Source: Dipteris shenzhenensis
Taxonomy: Eukaryota; Polypodiophyta; Polypodiopsida; Gleicheniales
Strand: one strand, 5' to 3'
DNA: 64,000 bases
NCBI GenBank assembly: GCA_047967505.1
Contig: CM106539.1
Of the stretch, positions 45,405-58,720 are shown piece after piece (within the stretch, counting starts at the first letter, position 1; every line of letters begins with the position of its first letter). The notes beneath the pieces were generated by a model. It saw nothing but the letters and a program-made list of their open reading frames with translations. It searched no databases and was not told the origin of the DNA. A program made the translations under genes and the position numbers.

Positions 45405-45965
45405 GCTTTAACTACAACACACAACTATCAAGGGATAGTTGATTGCTAGTCCTATAGTGTCTATGAACACATCACTTAATATTAAGCTTAGACTACATCA
45501 CACAACTCTCAAGAGAGTGAGTGCCATATGAAGACATCTCTAAACTTAGACTATAGCACACAACTATCAAGAGAGACGTGAGTGCCATACTAAGCATCTT
45601 GAAAACATGTCTAAAGTTAGAATGCATCACACAACTCTCAAGATTGATTAGAGAGATGAGTGCCAGACTAAGCATCTATGAAAAGATCTCTAAACTTAGA
45701 ATACATCACACGATTCTTGAGATTGATTAGAGACGTGAGTGACAAACTAAGCGTCTATGAAAATTGAGACTGTAAAACACAACTCTAGCAAGAGAGATGA
45801 GTGCCAACCTTAGATAGAAAACAAACATTAAAATCAAAGTAAAGACTACAACATACAACTCTCACAAGAGAGATGGGTGATAGTCCTAAATACAAACATT
45901 AATATTAAAACCGAACTGCAACATACAATTCTCGCAAGAGAGATGAATGCTAGTCTCAAACATGG
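45405..45965. repeat. 70-80-bp minisatellite with a dyad core
   Basis: About seven units share ACTACAACACACAACTCTCAAGAGAGATGAGTGCCA and ACTAAGCATCTATGAAAA-like segments. The core ACTCTCAAGAGAGT near 45503-45516 is a perfect inverted repeat with a 2-bp centre, and other units keep it in part. Confidence 0.8.
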
Positions 45966-46494
45966 GGGATGACTTTACCTATGTGAGAGCTAGGCTAGGT
46001 GCAATGGTCGGCAGGTGAGGTCATGAAACCAAGAAGCAGATAGATAGGATTATTCATCCAAATCTAGAATGAAAATGATGGCGGAGCTTGCTTATACTAG
46101 ATTTATTTATACAGATAAACTTTTTTATTCATACGAATGCTTTTATTCATATAAATAGCCAAGTATTCATGCGAATACGTTTATTCGTACAAATAAAAAA
46201 GGATAATTTGGCTATGATGTTTTAAATAGAAAAAAACTTGTATTTGACCCATTTTTTGAATCGCAAAAAATTTGGACAAATTAATGCAACTTAGGTATGT
46301 AGTCTCGACAAAACCCCACTTTATAGTGAAATGAAAACAATTTGGATAATAAATACAAAAGAGAGCTACAATATTTAATGAAAAGTTTTCAACATACTAC
46401 TAAAAATGTAATAACAGGTGGGCAATTTGCAAAAAGTTTGTAGAATGTATAACTATACAAAAAGTTTTAGCTTTGATAGTTGTAAGCATCAATT

Positions 46495-48694
46495 TTTATT
46501 GAAGAGGGGAATCTGCATACTTACCAACATCCAACAAGAAAAATGGTAAGAACTATCTTTAAACTTAGTTGGGAAGGCAACTATGACACCCCTCCCTGGC
46601 TATCAAGGTCACAATAAAGATAAAAGCTACGAACTTATTAAGCTAGATGTAAAAATAAAAGCTTAACCATGAACTTATCAAGAATGATGAAAATTATGAG
46701 TACAAAGTGACAACTGAAGAGAGAAAACATGAGAGATGCATAGACATACTTAAGCATGTACTGTTACAACTACTGAACTAGTTAATAAAGTTTTAAGGTT
46801 TAAAAAATGAAGGAAATCCAAGAGTATGGCTATATGAATATAAGGTAGGAAAAAGATAAACTAAACAAAGTGATAAATTTTAGAAGATAAAAAGGACAAA
46901 AGGGGTTTAAGGAATAGATATAAGAAGAGATTAATAGAAGGAAGAAATGGGTTGATAGAATGGGAGACAATGAGGAATTAGTGGAGGAAATTTGGAAGGA
47001 AAATACAGAAAAATTCATTGTGATAACATTTAGACTTTATAAATAAAGGGTGGAGAGGTTAGATATTTAATAGTAAGAAAAGTTAGAAAGGTTAGACATG
47101 TTTAAAGATTTAATCAATAAGAAAGGTTGGACTTAGTAAATGAAAATAAATAGAGAGGTACGAAGAGTTAGAGGCAAATGAAAATAAATGAAGAGGTGAT
47201 GAGGAAGGGGGGTAGAGAAAAACTATTATGACAAAACTTAGGCTTTATAAGTGAATGAAAAGCTTAGTAAAGGGAGGAGAAAAAGCTTAGTTATAAGTAC
47301 ATAGATTAGTGGAAATTAAAAAACAGAAAGAAATTATAAACAAAAGGAAAGAAATTGGTGGAAAGATAGAAAGAAATTAGTGGAAAGAATGAGATTAGTG
47401 GGAAAACTTAGGGGGGGGGGGGAGGGGGGAATTAAGTTATACAAATAAAGGCACAAGTGAATTTAATGGAGGGAGAGAGAGAAATTAGCTTTCATGAGAA
47501 TCAATAAAAGGTACCTTAGATTCTAGGTGGCTAATTGCAAGGCATGGACAAAGGCGAGTTTTTGGAGCAGTTATTACATGGTGAGCATGGGCAGGGAGCA
47601 GCATGCTGTACTAAAGGGTGGAGCTAGAACTGGAAGCCAACAACTTGGATAGGAGAGTTGTGGAAAGTTCTAGCGATGGCACAGGTAGGAATATATGGGT
47701 ATGGGAATAAATGCATTAGATAGCCCAGGGTGTGTAGGGTTAATGAGGCTGTTAGGTAGAGTGAGGGCACCATAGGCAGAGGAGGTGGAGCAGGCAAGAT
47801 CGTAGATATAGCAGGCTACGTAGGAGGTCGTATTATCGGGTTGGTGGTTTAGTTGAGCACGAGGTGAAGCGCTCAAGGTGAGAGAGATGGAGTGGGGGGT
47901 TTTAAAGGCTATTTGGGTTTGGTTGGGAAACCCAGTTGGTGTAGAGGGAGGAAAGTTGGGGTAGTTAGGGAGTCAGGGTTGGAGACTATAGTTAGAGGAG
48001 GCAGGGGGGGGGGGGTAGAGAGCATAGTTAGGGGGAATTTAGAGATAGTTAGAGGGGTTAAAGATCATAGTTAGGGTGGGAATAGTTAGGGAATAAATAG
48101 GGGTAATAAGAAAAAATTAAAAAACAAATAGGAAAAAGTCAAGAAACATAGCGAAAAATACAAAAATAGGGGAAAATAGGGACAAATAGGGGAAGTTAGG
48201 AAAAATTTAGGAGAAATTACGATAACATAGGAAGAAACATGAAACACTTAAGGAAAATTAGGAGGAAATTAAGAAAAAAATAGAGAAGCTTAACGAGAAT
48301 TCAAGGGAAAATGTAGAAAAAATTAAAAGAAATTTTGGAAAAAATTAGGGGAAAATAGAGAGTAGGAAAAATTAGGGGAAGATTAGAGTGTTAAGAAGAA
48401 TAAGGGAGAAATTAGGGAACATTAGAGAAGTTAGGAAAAAAAAGAAAAGTTAGAGAAATTAGGGAGAGAGGAAAAAATAAGGGGGGGTGGAAGTAGAGTG
48501 AGGGGATACTTAGAGAGGCAGGGTGTATAGATAGAGAGGATAAAGAGAGAGAGGGGGGAGGGGAGGAGAGAGGATCAATGGAGAGAGGGAAAATTTGAAG
48601 AGAGGTGAAGAATATTAAGGGATAATTGGTGAGTAGAAGTAGTATGTGAAGGTTGGAAATAATGTGTTAAAGGGAAGAATGTGTGTGTGTGTGT
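46495..48694 (+). repeat. (TG)n-joined repeat family, unit 3 (diverged)
   Basis: The head is a diverged form (CATACTTACCAACATCCAACAA near 46518) that matches the reverse-orientation unit at 58590-58720 better than units 1 and 2. The purine tail (about 48080-48660, with G runs at 47410 and 48006) ends in (TG)n at 48680-48694, which also begins unit 4. Confidence 0.65.
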
Positions 48695-50159
48695 TTAGAT
48701 TTAATAGTGCCATCAATAAATAAGCCATACAATTAATTCCACCATTTGGATAAAAAGTTATATATGAGACAAGTACAAAAATAATTACAACATCTAAGTT
48801 GGGACTTGCAAAAATTTGAGAGTTTGCAAAAATTCTAACAAAATTGAGAATTTATAATCATATTGAGTTTGAAGTAGAAACACAAGATTGAAAAGGGTTT
48901 CGAATCCATCAGGTAGTCGAGGTTCCAAGGTCAGGGTCCACTTACTTGCCACCATTTAAGAAAAACTAGATGTTAGAACATCATAATTTCAATTGGGTAA
49001 ATAGGTAATGCATGTATTCCCTGGCGTTTTATTGCTTTACCTAGGAACACAGACAATCGTCTAGATTCATAAAGATCAATTTTTTGTAGACATCATGTTA
49101 TATGTACAATCAGTGTCACAGATCCATCATTACCCTGCTACCAATGTGTGTGAGAATATAAGAGAACCAATATTACCAAATTAATGGGAACCAAGGGATG
49201 GTCCACTTCTTTTTTGAAAAAAGACAAGGGCAGTAGTCTACCCCTTTTGGAAAAGCAAAATGTCTCTTTATTTTTATTGACTGATAATGAAGGTGGTGGG
49301 GGGTAATCCACACTTATGAATGGCAATTAAAGGTAAAAACAATTTGAAAACTTAATGATTGAACCAAAAAACAAACTTGCACATAGGAAAAATAACAAAG
49401 AAACAATAAGGGAGCAAGCAAAGCATTTAAGCCATGAAATGATTAATTAGACAATTTAATCCACTCAATAATTAAAACATGGGAGTAAGTGCCAAAATGG
49501 AAGGTAATCCACTCAATAAATAAAACATGTTTTTACCATGGGGGGTACTCCACACCCATAATGGTAAATTGATATAAATGAAGAAAGTGTGAGCTTTAAA
49601 TTAAATAAAGCAATTAATAAAGAAATTGAGAAATAATTATTCATAAATTATACATATAACTACTTTCAGAAAAGTAGGAGTTTTTATGGTTAACCTATAC
49701 TTGAAAACCTAGGGGGACTAAGATGTTTTCAACTAGTTATGAACATCACCTAAAAAGATCTAAACTAAATGTAAATTAATATACATTCTAGTACAACAAT
49801 GAGTTGTTAAGTTAAAAAACCAGAAGGTAAAGATTATTCTACCAGTAAAGTGTAAGCAAAAAATCTTCTTAACAATAATAAGCATGAAAGGCAAAAGGAA
49901 AAAAAAAAGGGGGGAGAACTAAATAAAATGAATGAATAAATGACAATGGATATAGTAAATGAAATGCTAAACAAGTAAAAGGGCAAAGAAGAAAGATATG
50001 TTAAAAATACATTAAATGAGACTGACAAATTAAAGTTCAAAGAAAAAGCTTGCATAAAACATAATATAATAAATTTTATAACCTAGAACCAACATACATA
50101 AGTATAAGAAGACTTTAATGAAAAAGTTCTGAAAAGAACATACACGCTTTGAATATAAG

Positions 50160-50193
<34 letters not shown>

Positions 50194-52444
50194 GAAAAAA
50201 TAAAAGATTCACAAATATAAAAATCCACAATGAACCCAAAAAAATGTTTTACATTATATATACATATGTAAGTGTAAGTATAAATGTAAAAATAAAAGAG
50301 CGAAAATAAAAAAGTATATAGGACATATACTTGGGTAAACCATCGTCACCAAAACGGTTGACTATGTGAGGAGAGAAACACCATGACAGGGGATCAACTA
50401 ATGGAAGAAGCCAAGGCGATGCGCAAAAACCATGAAAGAGAGCTTCTAAAGTGGTACAATAAAGGTCTACCTTACGTACATGGCACAAAAAAAGAGCAGC
50501 AAATGGGAGAGTGAGTAGAATGAGCTACAAATCATGGTCATTGTAAGGGCATCCGATGGGATGAGCGAAAGTACATAACTAGTTCAAGAACTTGACGGAC
50601 AAGAAAAGGAGTAAAGCAACTAAGTAAAAGAGAGGATCCAAGGCAGTCTATTGTGCCTCAATAACCTATTGAGACAAAATGCAACTGTGTTAGGTTTGCC
50701 AAGAGCAACCAAGCAGGATAGAGCCACCCAGTTAAAGAGAGCTCTTCCACTACGAGTTGATGGAAGAAGTTTCCCATAAGGGCAAAAAGCAAGGAAAGTG
50801 ATCTAGAGGCATAAAAAGAATAGACTGTGAAAACAAAGAGGAGGTGTGTAACTTTCCTTGTGAGAGTTTACTGCTTCCAAGTGTTAATGTGTGTGTCGAA
50901 TCCATCAGGAGTAATCTGAATGAACACTTGAGGGAAGGAACTATAAGAAGCTAGAGACAACAAGAAATGGCAACTTTAAATCCCGTCCTTGCCTGGTCAG
51001 AATAGAGATAGTGCGGGGAGGACACGCTCCATTGAAGAGCTGGTGGGACTAATAGAATGAGAGGAAAAACATGTCAAAAGACAAAGTTGGATTGAGTTCC
51101 AGGTTACGTAAAGCAACGAGAGGCAAAAGACTAGTTCAAGGACTAAGAAGTAACACGTGGAGCAATGAGAAACGAAGGAACAATCAACAGAACTTGAGCA
51201 CATGTAGCACCAAATGTAATACGATGGGCTAGAGGAAAATCGGTAATCCAAGCTCCAGAGAAGCAGGGGGGTCGAGAAGTAACGCCATGCAGTGGGAGTA
51301 AAAGAGACATCAGTTGAAAGGGAAGGGAGAGCTAAGCAACAGAAGGAGGCTATCCTTGAGAGCATGTGGTAGCCAGGAGGTCAGGAAAAAATGAAGAGCC
51401 AAGAGGTGGGAAGTAGAACAAAAAGAGGTGAGGCGAAGCAAAGACCGAGATGAATTCACTTGAGTGGTAGAAGTAGTAAGGGTAGCGAGCTCCAAAGGAA
51501 TATTCGTAGTACTCAATGCAAGAGAGGAAGGGTGGCAGTGCCAAAGGGTGGGCATAAAGAAGGTGGTAGTGCAGTGCATAAGGGTGGCCGTGCATAAAGG
51601 TGTTCGATTGGTGAGTTGATACCAAGAAAACAATTACTAATGAAAAATGCTTTCGTGTCCAATTGAATTATGCCAAAATGCCCATAAACTTCTAGTATTC
51701 CACAACGTGAAAATACAAGACAATTTCTAGTTCAAATCGTTGGTCATTCTAGCTCATTCTTATAAGTAGACTAAGTAGTACAATGTAAGTAGATGCCCTA
51801 GAGCGCAAGCTACCAACTTGATGTCGATAAAATATGGTATTTTATTATATAGAGTACATTAATAATCTTAAGAGGGGATTAAATGCAGTTGTGCACGGGG
51901 TACTTAGGGCTAGACGAAGGTAAAATGTGTTAATGGTAAGGTAGGGGGTAGGTTAGGTGAATAGGAAGCTTAATGTAGGGGTAGTTTCTTTTAGAGGGGT
52001 TTTGTATTAAAAATATTAAGAGGGATTTTTAAAGGAGGTTTTAGATTAAATCAAAAAATAAAAGAAGTTGGAAAAATGGAAAATTAGTTTTAAAAGAAAA
52101 TATTAAAAGGGCTTTTGGGATACTAATAAACAAACAGGGCTAGAAAAGGGGGGAACCTATTAACTAGGGAATAATTAAAATGAAAATAATAGGGATAGGG
52201 ATAAAGTTGACATGTGAAATAAATGTAAAATAAATTTAATAGGGGTTTAATAAAATGTAAAATTTGAAACAATTAGAATGTAAAAAAGAAAAAAAAGGGG
52301 GAACCGGATACTAAATTAAAGGGGGAGCAATAAAATTAATGATTCTCTTTTAGAAAAACTTTAAAAATACCAAACATAGAAGCAAAAAAAAAGGGGGGGA
52401 AAGGGGTGGAAATTTTTATTGAGAAATTTGTATGTGTGTGTGTG
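48680..52444 (+). repeat. (TG)n-joined repeat family, unit 4
   Basis: It shares its opening (TG)n with the end of unit 3. The head is at about 48898-49130 (TCGAATCCATCAGGTAGTCG, GGTCAGGGTCCACTTACTTG). The body is longer than in units 1 and 2 and includes an (AT)n run at 50162-50191. The tail near 52250-52410 is purine-rich and a (TG)n run at 52431-52444 closes it. Frames within it show no domains. Confidence 0.65.
50162..50191. repeat. AT microsatellite
   Basis: About 15 AT dinucleotides without interruption. Confidence 0.9.
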
Positions 52445-52469
52445 AACATGAGATATTTATTAAGCGAAA

Positions 52470-52471
52470 TT

Positions 52472-52530
<59 letters not shown>

Positions 52531-52531
52531 T
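52470..52531. repeat. (TG)n(AG)n compound microsatellite
   Basis: A TG run passes through GCGTG into an AG run, directly before the second Helitron copy. Confidence 0.95.
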
Positions 52532-52720
52532 GTGAAAAAAAGGCACACTTTTGTTGAATTGTTAAAAGCATGAACCTCTTCACTATGCTCTCTGCATGGA
52601 CATGGGATTGGGTTGCACTTTACAATACGTCAAGCATGCTTCCTTCTACTATGTCATAACTTGAAATGCATCACTAACAAAAGTCATTAGAAGAAATAAC
52701 CAAGCAAATACAACAATGAA

Positions 52721-54750
52721 GTGTCTCCAAGAGGAAATGCAGACCTTCTAAGAAGCATCAAGTTTGTGCACATATATGATATAGACTCTCCAATGTACCC
52801 ATGCATAAGTTGTGGCTATTTCATATTCTCCAATGAGCTAAAACCACAAACTTCAAGATGTGGAGATCTTCCACAACAACATGGTCTAATCGTTGACCAC
52901 TCCCTCTTGGAACAAAAAAAAATATGTACTTGGTGTGCCAAACAAATGAAACAAAGAAAAGTACCAACATTTTATATGTTACATATGGCTCTCTCACCAA
53001 GAACTCAATACACATCCATGTTGAATAACATTGGAGCTCGACCTTTTACAATCCCAATACCATTTGCCTAACTCAAGTCCGTAAGCTAACGTATAAAGGA
53101 CAATACGGCCTTGATGGGAGAATTATGAACATCGTTGGACAATGTAGCACGTCTGCTACCAAGGTTTTTAATATATAATGACATCATTATAGTTGCAATT
53201 AAATGATAACTACAATACAGCCACAAATACATGTCTAGGATTGTTAGGCAATTTGAGAATTAAAAGAATTAATTGATAGCCCTTTGTACAAGCTAAACAA
53301 AGTAGAATTAAGACTGCTTTGGATGGAGCACATACACAATTTGTAGTCTTAAAAAACACTAGAAGCTACATTGACTGAGTATGACTCTCATAACAACTTC
53401 CAAGAACATGTTAAGGCTAACACTCTAATACATGGAATATACAAGAGTCTACAAGTGGTTGACTTTGAAGACAAGCCCATCATTGTTGCTCCTTTAGAGG
53501 GTTTCTCTCCCCTTAGTATATTCAAGCACATGTGCTACGAGGAGTTTTCATTTCCAACACTCTTTTATGGATGTCCATGCAACTACAACACATCAACATG
53601 TACTTCATACTAGGGCATAGCTCGATGGGTGCTCACAAAGAAGGATACATGTTTCATGCTATCAACATAAAATTTATTCTTCAAGACAATGAAAATCTTG
53701 GTTTGGCAAGAAATATCCTCCATGTGGGTTCACTTGTGTAAAGCTCAAATGAGAGGCAAAACACTCCAAGCCAAGGATGCCCTTTTGAACACAAATGTGG
53801 AAAAGATTTTATAGTCTAAGAATGAGCTTTGTGACTCTGCCGCACTCCAAGAATCTATAGACTACAAACAAACAATAAAGACAACCCCATCGTAATGCTT
53901 TGACAACATGGCCCATCTATGTTCTTTGTCACATTATCACCTACTCTAGGGAGGCTATGGGAGCCCTTGGCAGCCTGTTTGACATACTTGTAGCTGGGTG
54001 TGTCAAGTGCATCGTGTAGCAACTCCCTTGCACACATTCAAAACCTTACTGTTCAAACCCTATCACCACTACACAATACTACGTGCACAAGGTCCAAGCA
54101 ATTAAGGCAAGATTGTACTATCCTAGGAAAGATTGAAGACTCCTTCTTTGTCATTGAGTTCCAAAATAGAGGAAGCCAAGATGACCATGGTTTATTATGG
54201 ATTTCAAATGCACCAAATTACAATCTCTCTTAAAATGGGCAAATAAAAGATTTCATTTACAACTACATCACTACCAACCTCTCATACCTTGGCATAGTGC
54301 AAAAAGATTTGCAAACCCATAAACATAGAAAGACATGCAACAAAAGAAATAAAGTTTTGCCACTTTGGTTTTCCACGTCCACCTATGCACCTAACACAAA
54401 TTTTCCTTCTAATGGAGCATGTCACCATCATTGATTCCATTAGAAATAACTTTAAGAGAACATCTATATACTTGTATGAATCCACAACATCATTATTAGA
54501 TTGGATAGCTTCTTCCAAGTACTTAGTTTATCCAAAGATGAGTATATGTTAGCCCAATTCACTAATGCCTCTCATCCCACATTGCACTTAAAAAAACCCC
54601 CCACAAGACCTCTTCACAAACAATTTCAATCCAATGTCCTCAAAACTAGAGCAAACACCAACATGCAATTCATATGAATCCACATAGAGCTATAGCATAT
54701 TGTACTTTATACATTACCAAGGTTGACAAAGAAGCAACAAATCCTACAAG
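52721..54750 (+). pseudogene. Second Helitron copy, N-terminal to post-Rep part
   Basis: It opens with a Cys-rich segment (YPCISCGYFIF, ICTWCAKQMKQRKVPTFYM) typical of the zinc-finger start of Helitron proteins and absent from the first copy. Broken frames then give LTYKGQYGLDGRIMNIVG, IIVAPLEGFSPLSIF and EEFSFPTLFYGCP. The Rep blocks are QHGPSMFFVTLSPTLGRLWE (about 53903) and EFQNRGSQDDHGLLWISNAP (about 54158-54220). The HUH site reads D-D-H, so the first histidine is lost, as in the first copy. RANTNMQFI and YITKVDKEATNP follow near 54650-54735. The copy is then split by repeat sequence and resumes at about 59270. Confidence 0.82.
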
Positions 54751-54823
54751 AAAATGTAGAGAGAGAGCATGGTAGGAAGGGAGATAGAGGGGAGAGAAAA
54801 AAAAGAGAAAAAGGGGGGTAAAG

Positions 54824-54870
<47 letters not shown>
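54751..54870. repeat. GA-rich tract and AG microsatellite
   Basis: AGAGAGAG interrupted by G and A runs, becoming a pure AG run at 54827-54870. It marks the point where the second Helitron copy is interrupted. Confidence 0.9.
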
Positions 54871-54871
<1 letters not shown>

Positions 54872-55726
54872 ATAAAAGAATTCTTAAAATTATAGAATGT
54901 GGAAAATTACAACTCCTAGCCAAATTGATCCTCTAGTGCTAAAATGGGCAAATGGTCTTCCAAATCATGTGCATGATGGCATGTGTGTTCGCGCTTATGT
55001 ATGTGATTCTCTTATTGGGTGGATGTTGGAAGACTAAGGCTTTGTCTAGTCATCTCACGTATGCTTTGTCTAGTCATCTATTTCACCACTTTGCTCAAAA
55101 CAAAGACTCCTCTTCATGCGAGCCTTGGTCATCACCTCTCTGCAGGGTATAGTAAGGGTCTTGCTTGAAAGCTAATATGATGTAAATCATTTCTGGTGCG
55201 TGCATATATTTGTTTGTATTTATATGAGTTTGATTATATATATATATAAGGTTAATCTTAGATACGTAGGTTTATATAACTAAAAATTTTATCTTTTTAA
55301 CACCATCACAATTTTATATGTGTATACTATGCCCACCCTTTTGTGCTTCTTTCTTAAATTAATGTACGTATAACCCTTTCAATGGAACCCTTGTAACCCC
55401 ATTTTTAAAATGATCCAATCATTTGTTGTATCTCACTTAGTCATTTTATTGGTACCTCCCTTATTAATGTATTTTCTTTATGAGGTTACACCTTTTTATT
55501 ACTTGGTCCTTTATTAATCTATTTACTTTTACTTATCAACTTTTTTATTTATATTGACCAATTTTTTCATTCAATTTTCTTTAATGCTTGCTTTCTTATT
55601 GTCTTGCTTTTAGTCTCTTAAATTTCCCTCGTTTCCTAGATTTTTTCTTTTGTGTTCCCCATTAATTTCTTTCCTAGTTCCAGTATGGTTTTCTATTGGT
55701 AGACACATCTAGTAGATAGTATAACA

Positions 55727-55732
<6 letters not shown>
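54871..55732. other. Unassigned AT-rich spacer
   Basis: It contains a short duplication of GCTTTGTCTAGTCATCT near 55040 and 55063, and no gene. Confidence 0.45.
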
Positions 55733-55778
<46 letters not shown>

Positions 55779-55779
55779 T
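55733..55779. repeat. (CT)n(CA)n compound microsatellite
   Basis: A CT run is followed directly by a CA run. Confidence 0.95.
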
Positions 55780-56200
55780 TAATCATATATTTATTTATTT
55801 TTTGAACTAAATTTAGTCAACTTAAAATTCTCAATTAGGTTGTCTTTACTCATAGAGGACTACCCCTCTGATAAATCCATCCAATTTATGTATCACTCTT
55901 GGAATTTGTTTGTAGTTCTAGTCTCTCTGGCATAAGTGATAACAAGCCGGGGAATACATGCATTACCTGTCTTCCCACATGATGCCAATTTTGTTCTAAC
56001 AAATGGTTTTCTGTGGATGGTGATAGGTAAGTGGACCCTGACCTCGGAACCTAGACCATTGCATGGATTCGACACTTTTTACTAGTTGTACTCATATATC
56101 CATATGGCAATATCAAAAAAGTTTTCTCCACCTTTATGTGAGCATCGTGTGCTATGTTATTAATAGGTTTCTACAAATTAAAAAAAAAACACACACCCCC
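55780..56200 (-). repeat. (TG)n-joined repeat family, unit 6 (reverse)
   Basis: The minus strand reads GTGTGTGT, a T-run, a short head leader, then TCGAATCCATGCAATGGTCTAG, GGTCAGGGTCCACTTACC and AGACAGGTAATGCATGTATT, in the same order as the forward heads. It is truncated after about 400 bp. Confidence 0.75.
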
Positions 56201-57344
56201 TTTTGTGTTTGCACATTCAATTTTTAAAAATTTTTGGAAAACCCCTTTTTTCGGTTACTGATCTTACCCCTGACCTCTCTTGTATTCCCTCTCTCTACTT
56301 TAATGCCCCCTAATTTCCCTCTCTACCTACTTTTTCCCTAATGTTTTCCTGATTTACTCTTGTTTTTTTCCTAATTTCATCCTAATTGTTTCCAAAGTTT
56401 GCCTTAATTTTTTCTATTTCCCCCTAAATTTCTTTCCTAATCTCGTAAAATTTTCGTAATTATTTCCTATTTCTCCTAAATTTCTTTCTAAATTTTTCTT
56501 GATTTTCCCTAACTTTCCTACTTTTTCCTTTTTCTTATATTTCTCTCTGTTTTCTCCTTTCCCTAATTTTTCCTAATTCTCCCTATTTTTCTCTCTTTTT
56601 CCCCTAAATTTCCCCCCTTTTTCCCTATTTTTAAATTTCCCCAATTCTCCCCTATTTTTTCTCATTCCCCCCTAATTTCCCCATTTCCTCCAATTTCTTC
56701 CCCTATTTTCCTCTATTTCCCCCTCTACCCCCTTTTGTGTTTGCACACACACACATAAAATCCTTTACCCCCTTTTGTGTTTGCACATTCAATTTAAAAT
56801 TTTTTTGGAAAACCCCTTTTTTTTGTTACTGATCTTACCCCTGACCTCTTTTGTATTCCCTCTTTCTACTTTAATGCCCCCTAATTTCCCTCTCTACCTA
56901 CTTTTTCCCTAATGTTCTCTTGATTTAATATTGTTTTTTTCCTAATTTAATCCTAATTGTTTCCTAAGTTTGCCTTAATTTTTTCTATTTTCCCCTAAAT
57001 TCCTTTCCTAATCTCATAAAATTTCCCTAATTGTTTCCTATTTCTCCTCAATTTTTTTCTAAAATTTTCTTGATTTTCCCTAATTTTCCTACTTTTTCCT
57101 TTTTCTTATATTTCTCTCTGTTTTCTCCTCTCCCTAATTTTTCCGAATTCTCCCTATTTTTCTCTACTTTTCCCCTAAATTTCCCCCCTTTTTTTCCTAT
57201 TTTTTTATGTCCCCAATTCTCCCCTATTTTTAATCATTCCCCCCTAATTTTCCCATTTCCCCTATTTTTCTCTATTTCCCCCCTAAATTTTTCCTAAATT
57301 CCCTTGATGTCCCCCTATTTTTCCTTATTTCTTGCTATTTCTCC
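56201..57344. repeat. 572-bp tandem duplication within the pyrimidine tract
   Basis: TTTTGTGTTTGCACATTCAATTT recurs at 56201 and 56773 and is followed in both by the same TTACTGATCTTACCCCTGACC and CCTACTTTTTCCCTAATGTT stretches. A shorter partial copy sits at 56733. Confidence 0.85.
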
Positions 57345-58720
57345 TCAAACTAGCCTAACCCTTCTCCCCCTACTTGTAGTTCCTAAACTAACTGCCCCTA
57401 TCCTCTCTCTATATTCTCCCCCTACTCTGTAACTTTCCCTTTACACTCTCTCAAACCTTTACTCCACACTTATCTACCTAAGTACACTAACTAACTAACC
57501 AAACCTCCCCCTGACTCCCTAACTCCCCCGCGTTACTATTTACACTTCTACTAACTAAGTAACTACCCAAACCTCCAAACTCCCCCCTCTCACTCTAATC
57601 CCCACACTCTCTCTCTCTCTCTAATCTTCTTTCTTTACCCGTGCCCACCTTGGGTGACTATTCCTCTCCCTCGACTATCCTTTGTAACCTTTTTAAAGAC
57701 CTCCTTCCCTCCCCTATTACTTGCCTTTTCCTCTTGTGCTCTGCCCTTTGGCGCCATGCATCCCGCTGCTAGTTCATCTAATCTCACTACTTGTACATTC
57801 AATCCCACTGCCTCTTTCCCACCTGCGATAGCGACCTTACCTTTCTCTCCTCTGACCATGTTTCTTGATGTCCTTTGAATCCCTCTTTGTTGTACCCATC
57901 CTTTGCTACCCCCTCTTGTCATTAACTCCCTCTTTTCGGTATCTACAGGCCCCAAACCATGTTGACTCACTCTTCTTACCTCCTTATCAGATACTTTCAT
58001 TTCCTTCGACCTTTACTTTTAACCTCCTTCCAACTAACTTGATTCCCTCAAGTTACCACATAGGTTTCCCCCATCTTTCAATTATTTATGGGTGTGTACG
58101 TACATGGCTTACCATTGATACATGTATTTACATGTTCTTCCATTGATACCACCTTTCTCATTTTTGAAATTTCGCTCTATGTCACATGCCAAAGTTTTAC
58201 TTTACCTCTCTTTCAAGGAGGAAAGTAATTTATCTTCTATAGTTTATAACACATTTTTTGACTTCTATGTCTTATTGAATAACACGTCTTTATTCCATAG
58301 CTTGTTAGTAAAACCTTTGTTAGTTCATACATTACCCTAGTAATTAAATTTTTAGTTAATGTTTAAATTATTCAAAATTTCAATTAATGTTTAATTTTAT
58401 TTATCTTTTCTACCCTTTATTTCATTAATTCCCCATTTTCCTCTTTTACATTTTCATCCTTTATACTTTTTCTTAATAATATTCCCTCTATCATGTTCCA
58501 AGTTAACTTGCTCAACACTCTTCCCTCAAGCAGATGTTTACTCCAATTAATTTTGCACTTAGCTTGATAAGTTCGTAGTTAAGCAATTATTTTTATCGTG
58601 ATCCCAATAACAAGGCAGAGGTGTTTATGACACCTGTCTTCCCAACTAATTTTAAAGATGATTCTCAGCATTCTTTCTTGTTGGATGGTGTTAGGTATCT
58701 AGAGTCCCCTCTTTAATAAA
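56201..58720 (-). repeat. (TG)n-joined repeat family, unit 5 (reverse)
   Basis: Reading the minus strand from 58720, a unit-3-like head (ACCATCCAACAAGAAAGAATG, TTAGTTGGGAAGACAGG) is followed by a body and a purine-rich tail (57350 down to 56205, pyrimidine-rich on the plus strand). It then joins unit 6 at a short (TG)n. The head-to-tail order is the mirror image of units 3 and 4. Confidence 0.65.

Noticed and set aside
51310-51633. Overlapping minus-strand frames in repeat unit 4
   Set aside because: Two frames overlap over the same bases, neither has a domain, and the sequence lies within a non-coding repeat.
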